Notes: generated by a model from the sequence alone, not told the origin. Positions 1 through 8,488 are shown, counted from the first letter of the stretch. The stretch is DNA of 40,846 nt from DATAMF01 sp964472565 (GCA_964472565.1 CAYYNB010000040.1:1-40846), one strand, 5' to 3'. Numbers and translations: made by a program.

Positions 1-227
1 CCCTGACCGACATCCTGCTGTATCACGTTGTCCAGGGCAAGGTTATGGCTTCTGATGTGGTGAATCTGACCTTCGCCACGACCCTGGAAGGCGCAAATAT
101 CAGTATCAGCGTGCGCGATGGCAACGTGTACCTGAATGACAGTGTGCAGATCATCATCACTGACATCGAAGCCTCCAACGGCGTGATCCATGTGATTGAT
201 GCGGTCCTGCTGCCACCGTCGATGTAA
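1..227 (+). CDS. FAS1 (fasciclin) domain protein, 3' end only
   Basis: This is the C-terminal part of a gene that enters from the left edge; the frame is open from base 3 and ends at TAA 225-227. The translation contains the end of a fasciclin domain, with the H2 box ASNGVIHVIDAVLLPP, and it closely resembles the end of the second FAS1 domain of the gene at 1538-2503. FAS1 domains are extracellular adhesion modules. The start, any signal peptide and the number of domains lie outside the window. A GC-rich hairpin follows at 257-281. The domain call is secure, but nothing more specific can be said. Confidence 0.88.
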   Translation, partial: LTDILLYHVVQGKVMASDVVNLTFATTLEGANISISVRDGNVYLNDSVQIIITDIEASNGVIHVIDAVLLPPSM

Positions 228-256
228 ATACCGTTTACAACCTTACTCATTTGATA

Positions 257-281
257 CAGGCCGGGCATTCTCCCCGGCCTG
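257..281 (+). terminator. GC-rich hairpin after the first FAS1 gene
   Basis: A perfect 9-bp stem (CAGGCCGGG with CCCGGCCTG) encloses a 7-nt loop. It starts 29 bases after the FAS1 stop codon and is not followed by a T-run, so it is at best a weak intrinsic terminator or an mRNA 3'-end stabiliser. Confidence 0.5.
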
Positions 282-388
282 TTGATCCTGCCGCGACGCA
301 TGAACAGATGCTGGTCGCGGTTAAAGGTTTTGAGACGCCATCAAAAGCATATCATCGGATATTTATCTACAGAGTTAAGGAGCAACCC

Positions 389-1327
389 GTGAACAATGAA
401 GCCGTTTATAACATTGGCGTCGTAGCACGTATGACGGGTATTCCAGAAAACACGCTGCGGATCTGGCAACGGCGTTATGATTTTCCCGCGTCAGACCGCA
501 CCGGAGGCGGGCACCGTCTTTTTTCTGCATACGAAGTAGCCCGCATCCAATGGGTGAAACAGCGTATCGATGAGGGTATGCAGACCCGGAATGCCATACA
601 TGCCTTGCAGCAGCATGAGGAAACCGGTCAAGCGGTCGATTCCGCCCACGAATCGCTACCCTCTTCCCATATGCCTGTTTCCAGCGCTACAACGCGCGAG
701 CAGCTGCTGGAAGCTTTGATCGCCCTGGACAAACACCAGGCGGATATGATCATTGGCGACGCGCTGGCCATCCACTCGTTGGAACAGCTCGTGCTGGCCA
801 TCATCGCGCCGATCTACGCGGCGATTGGGCAGGCCTGGGAAGAGCAACGCATCAGTATCGCCACCGAACATTTTGCGACCAACTATCTCCGCCAAAAACT
901 GCAAACGTGGATGCAAATGGCACCACCTGAATATCCAGTTCGGCCCGTGGTGCTGGCGTGCGCGCCGGGCGAATTGCATGAAGGTGGTTTGCTCATGCTG
1001 GGATTATTGCTGCAACGACTGCGCTGGCCGGTTGTCTACCTGGGACAGTCTGTTGATCTGCCCGATCTCATCTCCTTTGTTGAGAAGATCACACCCTCGA
1101 TGATCATTTTTGTTGCCATGACCGAAGCCTCTGCTCAGGCTCTCAGTCAATGGCCACAATGGCTTTCACACAAACAGGCCCCGATTGTAGCTTATGCGGG
1201 CTACATTTTTGCGCACGATCCGGTCTGGATCGAGCGTGTACCAGGCGTGTATCTTGGCAACACATTGTTGGATGGGCTGAATACGGCGAATGACCTGCTC
1301 CGCCGATTGCACTCCCTTCCTGGTTAA
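389..1327 (+). CDS. carH: CarH/LitR-like MerR-family, B12-binding (light-sensing) transcriptional regulator
   Basis: The protein has 313 residues if it starts at GTG 389, which has AAGGAG at 377-382 in front; the frame is open further upstream, but that part (from 251) has no family similarity. Residues about 7-75 form a MerR winged helix-turn-helix (NTLRIWQRRY, then TGGGHRLF). The next part is the four-helix cap of B12 photoreceptors, with Trp150 followed nine residues later by Glu160-His161. The C-terminal part is a cobalamin-binding Rossmann domain with E195-L-H197-E-G-G200, the ExHxxG signature that supplies the lower axial His. In CarH, adenosylcobalamin supports a DNA-bound tetramer in the dark, and light breaks it. 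The role here is inferred from these residues. The likely target is the operator before the next gene (1472-1504). Confidence 0.85.
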   Translation: MNNEAVYNIGVVARMTGIPENTLRIWQRRYDFPASDRTGGGHRLFSAYEVARIQWVKQRIDEGMQTRNAIHALQQHEETGQAVDSAHESLPSSHMPVSSATTREQLLEALIALDKHQADMIIGDALAIHSLEQLVLAIIAPIYAAIGQAWEEQRISIATEHFATNYLRQKLQTWMQMAPPEYPVRPVVLACAPGELHEGGLLMLGLLLQRLRWPVVYLGQSVDLPDLISFVEKITPSMIIFVAMTEASAQALSQWPQWLSHKQAPIVAYAGYIFAHDPVWIERVPGVYLGNTLLDGLNTANDLLRRLHSLPG

Positions 1328-1462
1328 ATGGTATGGGCGTGAATCCGCGGCTCCACACTCACCCAGTATCATTTGTTCGATCTAAAGTTTGTCCTTGACA
1401 CGCGTATTTCCATACCCTGTGCTCTGCGCCCTTTCTTTAATCAGATACTCATCAAAATAATA

Positions 1463-1491
1463 TTGTCAATTGTATAATTAAACTATACAAT
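1463..1491 (+). promoter_or_regulatory. Promoter of the two-domain FAS1 gene
   Basis: A -35 box TTGTCA (1463-1468) and a -10 box TACAAT (1486-1491) are separated by 17 bases, and transcription would start near 1498. An inverted repeat, ATTGTATA (1469-1476) and TATACAAT (1484-1491) with 7 bases between, fills exactly the spacer and the -10 box. That is where a repressor would block RNA polymerase. Confidence 0.65.
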
Positions 1492-1504
1492 ATATGTACA
1501 TATA
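1472..1504 (+). promoter_or_regulatory. Candidate CarH operator: three consecutive 11-bp direct repeats
   Basis: The repeats are GTATAATTAAA (1472-1482), CTATACAATAT (1483-1493) and ATGTACATATA (1494-1504). The second and third match the nTnTACAnnnn pattern known from the Thermus CarH operator exactly, and the first matches except for the C. They are directly adjacent in register and cover the spacer, the -10 box and the presumed start site. A CarH-like regulator is encoded immediately upstream. The match is seen in the sequence; binding is inferred. Confidence 0.6.
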
Positions 1505-1537
1505 ATGAACATTGTGCCTTCAAAAGGAAAAACAAAC

Positions 1538-2503
1538 ATGCGTAAGTCTATCGCCCTATTTGTCTCAATCGTATTGCTTCTGGCCCTGGCGGCCCCTGTG
1601 ATGGCGCAGGATAGTCAGGACATCGTGGATGTGGCTGTCGAGAATGGCAGTTTCACCACCCTTGTGGCTGCTGTGCAGCAGGCTGAACTCGTTGACGCCC
1701 TGAAAGCCGAAGGCCCCTACACCGTGTTCGCCCCCACCGATGATGCCTTCGCCGCCCTGCTTGAAGAAACCGAGATGAGCGCCGAGGACCTGCTGGGTGC
1801 CGAGAATCTGGCTGACATCCTGCTCTACCACGTGGTCGAAGGTGAGTTCAACGCCGAGGCCGTGATCGAGCTGGTGGGTGATGCCGACTATGTGCTGGTT
1901 GACACGCTGGCCGGTATCCCGGTGAAAGTCAGTGTCGATATGGGCAACGTGTACATCAATGATGCGATGGTTGTTCTGCCTGACGTGGAAGCCTCGAACG
2001 GCGTGATCCATGTGGTGGACAGCGTGATCATGCCGCCCAGCAAGACCATCACCGACGTCGTGGTGGAATCGGCGGGGATGGAAGAGGGCGCGGAGTTCAC
2101 CGTGCTGCTGGCCGCGGTTTCGCAGGCTGAGTTAGCTGAGACACTGGCAGGTGAAGGCCCCTTCACCGTGTTCGCCCCGACGGATGCCGCCTTTGCCGCC
2201 GCGTTGGAAGCCTTGAATATCACCGCTGAAGACCTGCTGGCCAGTGAAGACCTGAACGGTATCCTGCTCTACCATGTGGTGGGTGGCGAAGAAGCGCTGT
2301 ACTCGAACGATGTCACAGCGGCTCTGGCCGAAGCTGGTGAAGAGGGCCTCATGGTCGAGACGATGAACGGCGCGTCCTTCACCGTGACCGCTGACGAAGA
2401 TGGCATCTACGTGGACGGTGCCAAGATCATCATGACCGACATCCTGGCCAGCAATGGCGTGATCCACGTCATCGACGCGGTCATCCTGCCTCCGGCAGAG
2501 TAA
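1538..2503 (+). CDS. Secreted protein with two FAS1 (fasciclin) domains
   Basis: The start is taken at ATG 1538, which has AAAGGA about nine bases upstream; the in-frame ATG at 1505 has no such site and lies only a few bases from the predicted transcription start. The 321-residue protein has a signal peptide (residues 1-23, ending VMA-QD) and two FAS1 repeats, about residues 28-160 and 165-319. Each contains the TVFAPTD(D/A)AFA box and an ASNGVIHV(V/I)D box. No anchor, sortase signal or lipobox is visible, so it should be released or held non-covalently at the cell surface, probably in adhesion or matrix. It sits next to another FAS1 gene end and a CarH-like regulator, and its promoter carries CarH-type repeats. 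It ends at a strong terminator. Confidence 0.92.
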   Translation: MRKSIALFVSIVLLLALAAPVMAQDSQDIVDVAVENGSFTTLVAAVQQAELVDALKAEGPYTVFAPTDDAFAALLEETEMSAEDLLGAENLADILLYHVVEGEFNAEAVIELVGDADYVLVDTLAGIPVKVSVDMGNVYINDAMVVLPDVEASNGVIHVVDSVIMPPSKTITDVVVESAGMEEGAEFTVLLAAVSQAELAETLAGEGPFTVFAPTDAAFAAALEALNITAEDLLASEDLNGILLYHVVGGEEALYSNDVTAALAEAGEEGLMVETMNGASFTVTADEDGIYVDGAKIIMTDILASNGVIHVIDAVILPPAE

Positions 2504-2520
2504 TTGCACACACGTTACCG

Positions 2521-2550
2521 AGGCCAGGGTGTATGCCCTGGCCTTTTTTT
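2521..2550 (+). terminator. Rho-independent terminator of the FAS1 gene
   Basis: A perfect 9-bp stem, AGGCCAGGG (2521-2529) with CCCTGGCCT (2536-2544), has a 6-nt loop and runs into seven T (2544-2550). The group IIC intron relic begins one base after it, which is the usual target of that intron class. Confidence 0.93.
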
Positions 2551-2551
2551 C

Positions 2552-3056
2552 GTACGCCCGGCATGGGCGATAGCTAGGCGGTGTAAGACCGCTGTGGACG
2601 TTGGTCCGACGAACCACGAGGCAAAGGCAACTGCGTGAGCACGAGCGAGCGTGGAGAGGAAGCCGGAGTGCAAACCCTGGACCTGATGAACAAGAACCGG
2701 GTAGCGAGGCAGCGAGCGCGGGGCAAGCTGGCAAAAGGCAGTGACGCCCGAAGAGGACCAAAACGGCTCGATGTAAACGCGGCAGGGCTTAGGGGAAAGC
2801 TATCGCACCTTATCCGGGGATGTCTGCGTTTTTTTGCAGACGTCAGCCGAGGCCGTAGTAGCCGATGGAGTAACGACCACCCAGGATGCGCGATGAAAAT
2901 CACGGGCAGGGCAAAGGGCTGAACGGACAAGGAGTTGAGGAGAAAGGAGAAGGCTAACGGCGCGGACAGCCGACACTGGCAAGACCAGACCAGGCCCAGA
3001 AGCAAGGCTGAAGGCCGGAAAGAAGGGCGTGGGGCGAGGGGCCGTTAACAGGTCAA
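2552..3056 (+). mobile_element. Degraded group II (class C) intron, 5' ribozyme part
   Basis: The stretch begins GTACGCCCGGCATGGGCGA, against the usual GTGCGCCCGGCATGGG of bacterial class C introns. It keeps other domain I landmarks in order: GGCGGTGTAAGACCGC, GTGGAGAGGAAGCCGGAGTG, GCAAACCCTGGACCTGATGA and AACAAGAACCGGGTA. It lies directly behind a terminator hairpin in the same orientation, as class C introns do. The 5' GTGYG is mutated to GTACG, and no domain V or 3' end was found before the next gene, so the copy is truncated and cannot splice. The right boundary is approximate. Identification is by recall of class C intron sequences, not by alignment. Confidence 0.75.
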
Positions 3057-3234
3057 ATGGAAGACGAACGCACTCAACACGAAGGGTTATGGGAACAGAT
3101 TTTCAATCAAGAGAATCTACTTTTGCATCCCCCGCTTTATATGCGCGTTGCAATGCCTGGACCAATTCATTGACGGTTTTTTTACTGATGAGTATTCTCG
3201 CATTGAGCATCGCTGGCCTCCGGTTTTCGTTTGA
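3057..3234 (+). pseudogene. Broken start of a group II intron reverse transcriptase/maturase
   Basis: ATG 3057 opens a frame reading MEDERTQHEGLWEQIFNQENLL, written here as MEDERTQHEG then LWEQIFNQENLL. The second part matches the LxxQV(L/F)xxENLxxAL start typical of intron-encoded reverse transcriptases. That frame stops at TGA 3171-3173. A second frame (about 3158-3234) continues the family pattern with LDQFIDGFFTDEYSRIEHRW, like the GIDGMTxDE...HW segment, and stops at TGA 3232-3234. At least one frameshift and a large 3' deletion have destroyed the gene. It belongs to the intron relic in front of it. Confidence 0.6.
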
Positions 3235-3386
3235 GCACGATGCCAGTATGCCCGCGATTGCTCATTTTTTCAGTCTTTTTTCTGAACGGCTATAGTTCAG
3301 CACGACACCTCGTAGGGGTAGGGCTTGCCTCACTTTATCTCGTATTTTTAAAAGGCGTTCACACGATTTCGTGCCCCCCATTCAGG
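3235..3386. other. Spacer between the intron relic and the GHMP kinase gene
   Basis: No supported gene, RNA or repeat was seen here. The intron domain V and 3' splice junction that might be expected are absent. Confidence 0.5.
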
Positions 3387-4397
3387 TCAGGAATAGATTT
3401 GTGGCTTAATGACCCTGGAACCGATGCGAGCGAGTTCTACACGTAAGCACTCAAACATCGTTTCGTCTTCATATATTCCAATTGTCGCACCACCTGATCC
3501 TGCGAATTTGCCACTCGCGCCACATCTATGCGCCGTTTCCACCATCTGAATTTGCCATCCGGGCAGGCGACAAATGCTGCGGCGAGTATCAAAATTCTCA
3601 TCCATGAGTTTGCTCAGCCGAGCAGTATCCTGCTTGCAGAGTGCTTCCCGGCCTTCAGCCGCCAGCGCCGCAAAGTGTTTCATAGCATCTACCACACATT
3701 GCTCTCCGCGCATAAATCGACCCCGTAAGTCGTTATGAAAATTCTCGGTGGGTTCGCTCAGCGCCTCATGAATCGCCAGATACAACGGTGGTTGGTATGT
3801 CAAATGCAGCGGCTCGTAGGCATAGGTCATCAATCCGTTGAGTTGGCGCTCCTGACTGAGATCAAAATCCATATAGACGATGTTTTCATAACACTGAATG
3901 ACACGATCCTGAAGGCCGCCCGCAATATTCAGTTCTTCCGTTTCAACAGCCAGCGCAAAACTCGGTTGGATTTCCAGCGGCATGTCGATTTGATAATATT
4001 CCAGCAGGCAGCGCAGCGTGGCAATAATGATCGAACTGGACCCCGCCAATCCAACCTGACGGGGAATATTAGTTTCGTAGCGGATGGAAAAGTTCTGCTT
4101 ATGCAGCGTCAATCCCTGCGCTTTACAATAGTCCACGAAGCGTTTGATCGTGGCTTTGACAAGCCGAATGCCGCCATAATAGCCGTGCAGTTCCACGTCG
4201 TTTGCCAGATCATGAATGGAGCGGAATCGCGCGCGGTCATGCTGCGCCAGCACGATTTCCATTTCATCCCATTCATACAACACAACTTCCGACCAGAAAT
4301 TTCGCACGCTAAGCGCAATGGTCTTACCGTGATATCCGTCGGAGGGATTGCCCAGCAGTCCGGCACGAGCATAAATACGCTTGCGAATGATCTCCAC
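3387..4397 (-). CDS. GHMP-family kinase, glucuronokinase-like
   Basis: A start at GTG 4397 gives 336 residues; it lies two bases after the stop of the preceding gene (TAG 4402-4400), so translation is probably coupled. Upstream in-frame codons up to 4448 would overlap galU and are less likely. The N-terminus reads RIYARAGLLGNPSDGYHGKT, and the phosphate-binding loop is PRQVGLAGSSSIIIA. Both fit plant-type glucuronokinases better than galactokinase or mevalonate kinase. Such enzymes phosphorylate D-glucuronate at C1. With the neighbouring nucleotidyltransferase this could be a salvage route to a UDP-sugar. The GHMP fold is certain; the substrate is inferred from two short motifs and context. 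Confidence 0.8.
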   Translation of the reverse strand: MEIIRKRIYARAGLLGNPSDGYHGKTIALSVRNFWSEVVLYEWDEMEIVLAQHDRARFRSIHDLANDVELHGYYGGIRLVKATIKRFVDYCKAQGLTLHKQNFSIRYETNIPRQVGLAGSSSIIIATLRCLLEYYQIDMPLEIQPSFALAVETEELNIAGGLQDRVIQCYENIVYMDFDLSQERQLNGLMTYAYEPLHLTYQPPLYLAIHEALSEPTENFHNDLRGRFMRGEQCVVDAMKHFAALAAEGREALCKQDTARLSKLMDENFDTRRSICRLPGWQIQMVETAHRCGASGKFAGSGGATIGIYEDETMFECLRVELARIGSRVIKPQIYS

Positions 4398-4399
4398 AG

Positions 4400-5275
4400 C
4401 TAACCTCGATTCAAGGTGGCGATATACTCGCGCAACGATGCACCACACTTCTCGTCAGCTAAAGCAAATTCCACAAATGCCCGAAAGTACGATTCAAAGT
4501 TACCAATATCATACCGGCGTTCGTTGTGCCCCAAACGGACACCATAGACTTTTTTGCCCTCCACGATCAAGCGTTTGATCGCATCAGTGAGTTGAATTTC
4601 GCCACCTTTGCCCGGTTCAATATGATCGAGTGCATCATAAATCTTGGGCGTGAGAATATAACGAGCCGCGACAGCCAGGTTGCTTGGGGCCTCGTCCACA
4701 GACGGTTTTTCGATGATGTCCAGGACTTCAAAAGCATCCTCATTCGTCTTGGGAACGGCGATGCCATATTGATCCACTTCATGGGCTGGCACTTCCTCAA
4801 AGGCGATCACGGCTTCACAGTCGTACTGCTCAAAGCAGTCTTCCATCCGTTGGACAACATTGCTCTGTGCATTCAGCCCAATAATGGAGTCGCCCAGGGC
4901 CACGATAAAAGGTTCGCTTCCAACAAAAGATCGCGAACACAGCACTGCATGGCCCAAACCGAGCAACTGTCTTTGCCGGGTGTAATAGTAACGCACACGC
5001 AGCCGCTCAAATTCGAGTTCCGCAAGCTGTTCTTCCTTACCCTTTTCACGCAGTATTTCGACAAGTTCATGGTTAACATCGAAGTGATTTTCAATCGATG
5101 TTTTGCCAGAACCTGTAATGAAAAGGATATCTTTAACCCCTACCCGAATGAGTTCTTCGACAATGTATTGGACAACTGGCTTACGTCCAACAGGAAGCAT
5201 TTCCTTCGGTTGAGACTTAGTCGCAGGCAGTAAACGTGTTCCTAATCCTGCTACGGGGATCACTGCGTTTTTCAT
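4400..5275 (-). CDS. galU: UTP-glucose-1-phosphate uridylyltransferase (GalU type)
   Basis: The start is ATG 5275 (MKNAVIPVAGLGTRLLPATK) with GAAGG just upstream; the frame continues to 5338 but without family sequence. The 291-residue length is normal for bacterial GalU. Visible motifs are the nucleotide-binding GLGTRLLPATKSQPKEMLPV, the VALGDS metal site, IEKPS, and GKGGEIQLTDAI near the C-terminus. The enzyme makes UDP-glucose from UTP and glucose-1-phosphate in the cytoplasm for exopolysaccharide and glycosylation. It is the first gene of a two-gene unit with the GHMP kinase. Because that kinase looks glucuronate-specific, this paralogue might also accept glucuronate-1-phosphate; that is speculation. 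Confidence 0.92.
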   Translation of the reverse strand: MKNAVIPVAGLGTRLLPATKSQPKEMLPVGRKPVVQYIVEELIRVGVKDILFITGSGKTSIENHFDVNHELVEILREKGKEEQLAELEFERLRVRYYYTRQRQLLGLGHAVLCSRSFVGSEPFIVALGDSIIGLNAQSNVVQRMEDCFEQYDCEAVIAFEEVPAHEVDQYGIAVPKTNEDAFEVLDIIEKPSVDEAPSNLAVAARYILTPKIYDALDHIEPGKGGEIQLTDAIKRLIVEGKKVYGVRLGHNERRYDIGNFESYFRAFVEFALADEKCGASLREYIATLNRG

Positions 5276-5416
5276 ATTTATACCTTCGGGTAGATGCCAA
5301 ATCTGGACAACTATCATACACAGACTGAACCAAATCAACCAGCCGTGACATCACGCTGTTTTTCTCTAAAAGCGGAGTTACAATGGCGCTCAAAACTTCT
5401 CCGAACGGATAAATTT

Positions 5417-8400
5417 ATGCACATCCTTCATGGAACATGGCTGATCGAAAGACAACAATTTGCTCTATGGGGTGAAGATACCGCCACCGGGCCACTCTAT
5501 CGAAAAGGGCGGCGTGGGCGAACAGCACCGCACCCCTTTGTGCTGTCGAGCAATGAATGGTTGCGCTATCTGGATCGATTTACGACCAACAGTGAGCCGG
5601 ACGGATTGCTTCTGACTCTTCTGCTGCCGGGAGTTGGTAAACAGGTTCAACCATCCCCTGAAGCGCAGACTGCCGGGATGGTTTCTCTGGACGAATCACT
5701 GACATTGCTCGAATGGGAAGTCGAATCCGTTGTTCTGAAGCCGACCGACTTTCTTGATTTTATGATCCAGCTTCCCCTTCCTGGTAGTGGACGGCAGATG
5801 CATTTCATCCTGGGCAGTGATCTGGCATTTTGGCAGCAGGCATCCATGCTGGTGATGAACTGCCTGATTGAGCAGCGTTATATCCCCGCCCTGAAACAGC
5901 AGGGTGCTCGTTATCTGGCCTGTTGGCAGCCACAGCCGGATGCGGATCTGGTTGTCCAGATGCTCAACAATATGTCCCCTTTATGCCGTGCGGCCTCCAA
6001 GGAAATTCAGTCTGCTCCATCTCCCCGTGACCTTCTGCTGGATTTTCTTCAGGTTTCAACAGACGCCTTCATCCGCGAGGTTTTCACCACAAAACAATTT
6101 CATCCGCTGCACAGAACGCTCTCGGCCCATCCCTGGCTGCGCGCATTAACCGGTTCAGACCGTATTCTGGCGGGCGATCCGAAAGCTAACCATAAGTTGT
6201 TTGAATCCTGGCAGCGCTGGCAAGAAGGCGTTACCGGTGCAGGTATAGGCGCTTTTCGAGTGTGTTTCCGCCTGGATGAACCGGATGACAGCGGTGAGAT
6301 TTGGCCGCTGCATTACCTGTTGCAGGCCATTGATGATCCCAGTTTGTTAGTCGAAGCGCAGACCGTGTGGGCATCCACCGGACATACACTGGCCTACCTC
6401 GAACGGCGCTTCGATCAACCCCAGGAAAAATTACTGGCCGCGCTGGGGTTTGCCTCGCGGATTTTTACGCCGGTAGAACGCAGCTTGCGCCAGACGAGTC
6501 CTACGGGGGTGCTGCTCAGCCGCGATGAGGCCTACCGTTTTCTGATCGATGCCGCTCCGCTGCTGGAACAGAGTCACTTTGGCGTTCTCGTGCCCAACTG
6601 GTGGGCCAAACGCACCGCACGCCTGAAGGTCAACGCTCGGCTGAAAAGTAAAGCCGAGGAGCCGAGCGGATTTTTGACGCGCGATGCTCTCGTCGCGTAC
6701 CAGTGGGAACTCTCATTGGGTGGCGAGCGTGTCAGCCGCGCCGAGTTCGAGCAGTTGGTTGCCCTCAAGCAGTCCCTGGTACGTTTTCGCGGTCAATGGG
6801 TGGCCCTCGATCCGGGTCAGATCGACGCGGCCCTCAAATTTTTTGATAATCACACACTTGAAGGCGAGATGAATCTGTTGGACGCCTTGAAACTGACTGC
6901 CGAAGGCAGCGCAATGGCAGCGCCCGCCGGGTTAGATGTGGAGAGGATGACCCCCGATGGGTGGTTGAATGATTTTTTCGAGCGGCTGCGGCATCCTGAT
7001 CAGGTGCAGGTGCCCGCGCTTCCGTCTGGCTTGCATGCCACGCTGCGCCCCTATCAGGAGCGTGGTTTTGGTTGGCTCACTCAGATGCGCCGGATGGGTA
7101 TGGGTGCGTGTTTAGCTGACGATATGGGGCTGGGCAAAACAGTGCAAACCATTGCCTATTGGCTGTATGAACGCGAGCAGCTTGGCGTGAATCGTCCCGT
7201 GCTGTTGGTCTGTCCTACCTCTGTAGTGGGCAACTGGCGGCACGAACTCAACCGCTTTGCGCCCACCCTTAAAACCATGACACACCAGGGCGCAGGACGT
7301 TTGCAGGGCGAAGATTTTGCTCAGGCAGTATCTCAGGTTGATGTGGTGCTGACCAGTTACGCGCTGCTCAACCGGGATCGCGAAACGCTGGAATCGATTC
7401 AGTGGGCGGGGATCGTGCTGGATGAAGCACAAAATATCAAGAATCCGACCACCAAACAGGCGCAGGCCGCCCGATCTTTGGCGGCGGATATGCGTTTAGC
7501 GCTGACCGGAACCCCGGTTGAAAACCGCCTGACTGAATTGTGGTCGATCTTCCAGTTTCTCAATCCCGGCTATCTGGGTGGGCGCGAAACGTTTCGTGAG
7601 CAGTTCAGCATTCCGATTGAGCGTTATGGCGATCAGCAAGCAGCGACTGTCCTCAAGCAGTTGACCGCACCGTTCATTCTGCGGCGCGTGAAGACCGATC
7701 CCAACGTCATCGACGATCTGCCGGAAAAGTTTGAAAACAAGGTGTATTGCAGCCTGACGCCGGAACAAGCCACACTCTATGAAGCAGCCGTTCGCGAAGA
7801 GATGGAAGCTGTTGAGCAGGCCGAAGATGATATGCAGCGGCGCGGGAGTGTCTTACGTATGCTGACCCGCCTTAAACAAATCTGTAACCATCCGGCCCAT
7901 TTCCTCAAAGAAGGTGAGGCGCTGGGCGTTGATGCCTTCAAGGATCGCAGCGGCAAGCTAACACGATTAACTGAAATGCTTGATGAGGTTTTCGCCAGCA
8001 GTGATCGCGCCCTAATTTTTACGCAGTATGCCGAGATGGGCGGGCATCTTCAGGCTTACTTGCGTGAGTATTTTGTGGATGAAGTGCTGTTTTTGCACGG
8101 TGCCACGCCCGCTGAAAAGCGGCAGGACATGATCCGGCAGTTTCAAGCGCCGCATGGTCCCACCGTGTTTGTGCTGTCACTGAAAGCTGGGGGGACCGGG
8201 TTGAATCTCACCCAGGCCAATCATGTCTTTCACTTTGATCGCTGGTACAACCCCGCCGTTGAGAATCAGGCAACTGATCGCGCCTTTCGCATCGGCCAAA
8301 CGCGCAATGTCCAGGTGCATAAGTTTATCTGTCTGGGAACCCTGGAAGAGCGCATCGATGAACTGATCGAACACAAACAGGCGCTGGCAGAAAGTATCGT

Positions 8401-8488
8401 TGGGTCGGGCGAAAGTTGGCTGTCCGAGATGAGCACCGCTGAACTGCACGATCTGGTTGCTCTGCGGCGAGATGTGATGGAGGACTGA
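5417..8488 (+). CDS. SNF2-family DEAD/DEAH helicase
   Basis: A start at ATG 5417 (MHILHGTWLIERQQFALWGE) gives 1023 residues; the frame is open to 5294, but the conserved family N-terminus begins at HILHGTW. The N-terminal half is the SNF2-associated region found in bacterial members. The motor follows, with Walker A DDMGLGKT (Lys about residue 574), the DEAQ box LDEAQNIKNP, LTGTPVENRLTELWS, and the C-terminal lobe with SLKAGGTGLNLTQANHV and DRAFRIGQTRNVQVHKF. It is a double-stranded DNA translocase remodelling DNA-protein complexes. The SWIM protein starts 6 bases downstream, a common bacterial pairing. It runs convergent to a second helicase operon. The precise process is unknown. Confidence 0.93.
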   Translation: MHILHGTWLIERQQFALWGEDTATGPLYRKGRRGRTAPHPFVLSSNEWLRYLDRFTTNSEPDGLLLTLLLPGVGKQVQPSPEAQTAGMVSLDESLTLLEWEVESVVLKPTDFLDFMIQLPLPGSGRQMHFILGSDLAFWQQASMLVMNCLIEQRYIPALKQQGARYLACWQPQPDADLVVQMLNNMSPLCRAASKEIQSAPSPRDLLLDFLQVSTDAFIREVFTTKQFHPLHRTLSAHPWLRALTGSDRILAGDPKANHKLFESWQRWQEGVTGAGIGAFRVCFRLDEPDDSGEIWPLHYLLQAIDDPSLLVEAQTVWASTGHTLAYLERRFDQPQEKLLAALGFASRIFTPVERSLRQTSPTGVLLSRDEAYRFLIDAAPLLEQSHFGVLVPNWWAKRTARLKVNARLKSKAEEPSGFLTRDALVAYQWELSLGGERVSRAEFEQLVALKQSLVRFRGQWVALDPGQIDAALKFFDNHTLEGEMNLLDALKLTAEGSAMAAPAGLDVERMTPDGWLNDFFERLRHPDQVQVPALPSGLHATLRPYQERGFGWLTQMRRMGMGACLADDMGLGKTVQTIAYWLYEREQLGVNRPVLLVCPTSVVGNWRHELNRFAPTLKTMTHQGAGRLQGEDFAQAVSQVDVVLTSYALLNRDRETLESIQWAGIVLDEAQNIKNPTTKQAQAARSLAADMRLALTGTPVENRLTELWSIFQFLNPGYLGGRETFREQFSIPIERYGDQQAATVLKQLTAPFILRRVKTDPNVIDDLPEKFENKVYCSLTPEQATLYEAAVREEMEAVEQAEDDMQRRGSVLRMLTRLKQICNHPAHFLKEGEALGVDAFKDRSGKLTRLTEMLDEVFASSDRALIFTQYAEMGGHLQAYLREYFVDEVLFLHGATPAEKRQDMIRQFQAPHGPTVFVLSLKAGGTGLNLTQANHVFHFDRWYNPAVENQATDRAFRIGQTRNVQVHKFICLGTLEERIDELIEHKQALAESIVGSGESWLSEMSTAELHDLVALRRDVMED

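Noticed and set aside
229..375. TnTACA words upstream of the CarH-like gene (233-239 and 365-371)
   Set aside because: Single, unlinked matches to a six-base pattern are expected by chance. They do not form adjacent 11-bp repeats like those at 1472-1504, so autoregulation is not claimed.
2132..3005. Minus-strand open frames across the FAS1 terminator and intron relic
   Set aside because: They cross a terminator and ribozyme sequence and have biased, domain-free translations. GC-rich RNA-coding sequence readily stays open by chance.
2552..3386. A second, independent gene in the 836-base gap after the FAS1 gene
   Set aside because: The short frames at 2635-2922 and 3029-3295 lie over intron domain I sequence or over the frameshifted reverse-transcriptase start. 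None has its own family match.
3735..4403. Long plus-strand open frame opposite the GHMP kinase gene
   Set aside because: It is antisense to a gene with clear family motifs and has no recognisable domain of its own. The same applies to the long frames opposite galU (4526-5233), murQ (20630-21154), anmK (22602-23333), namZ (24794-25717), oppF (28245-29093) and oppA (33326-33937).
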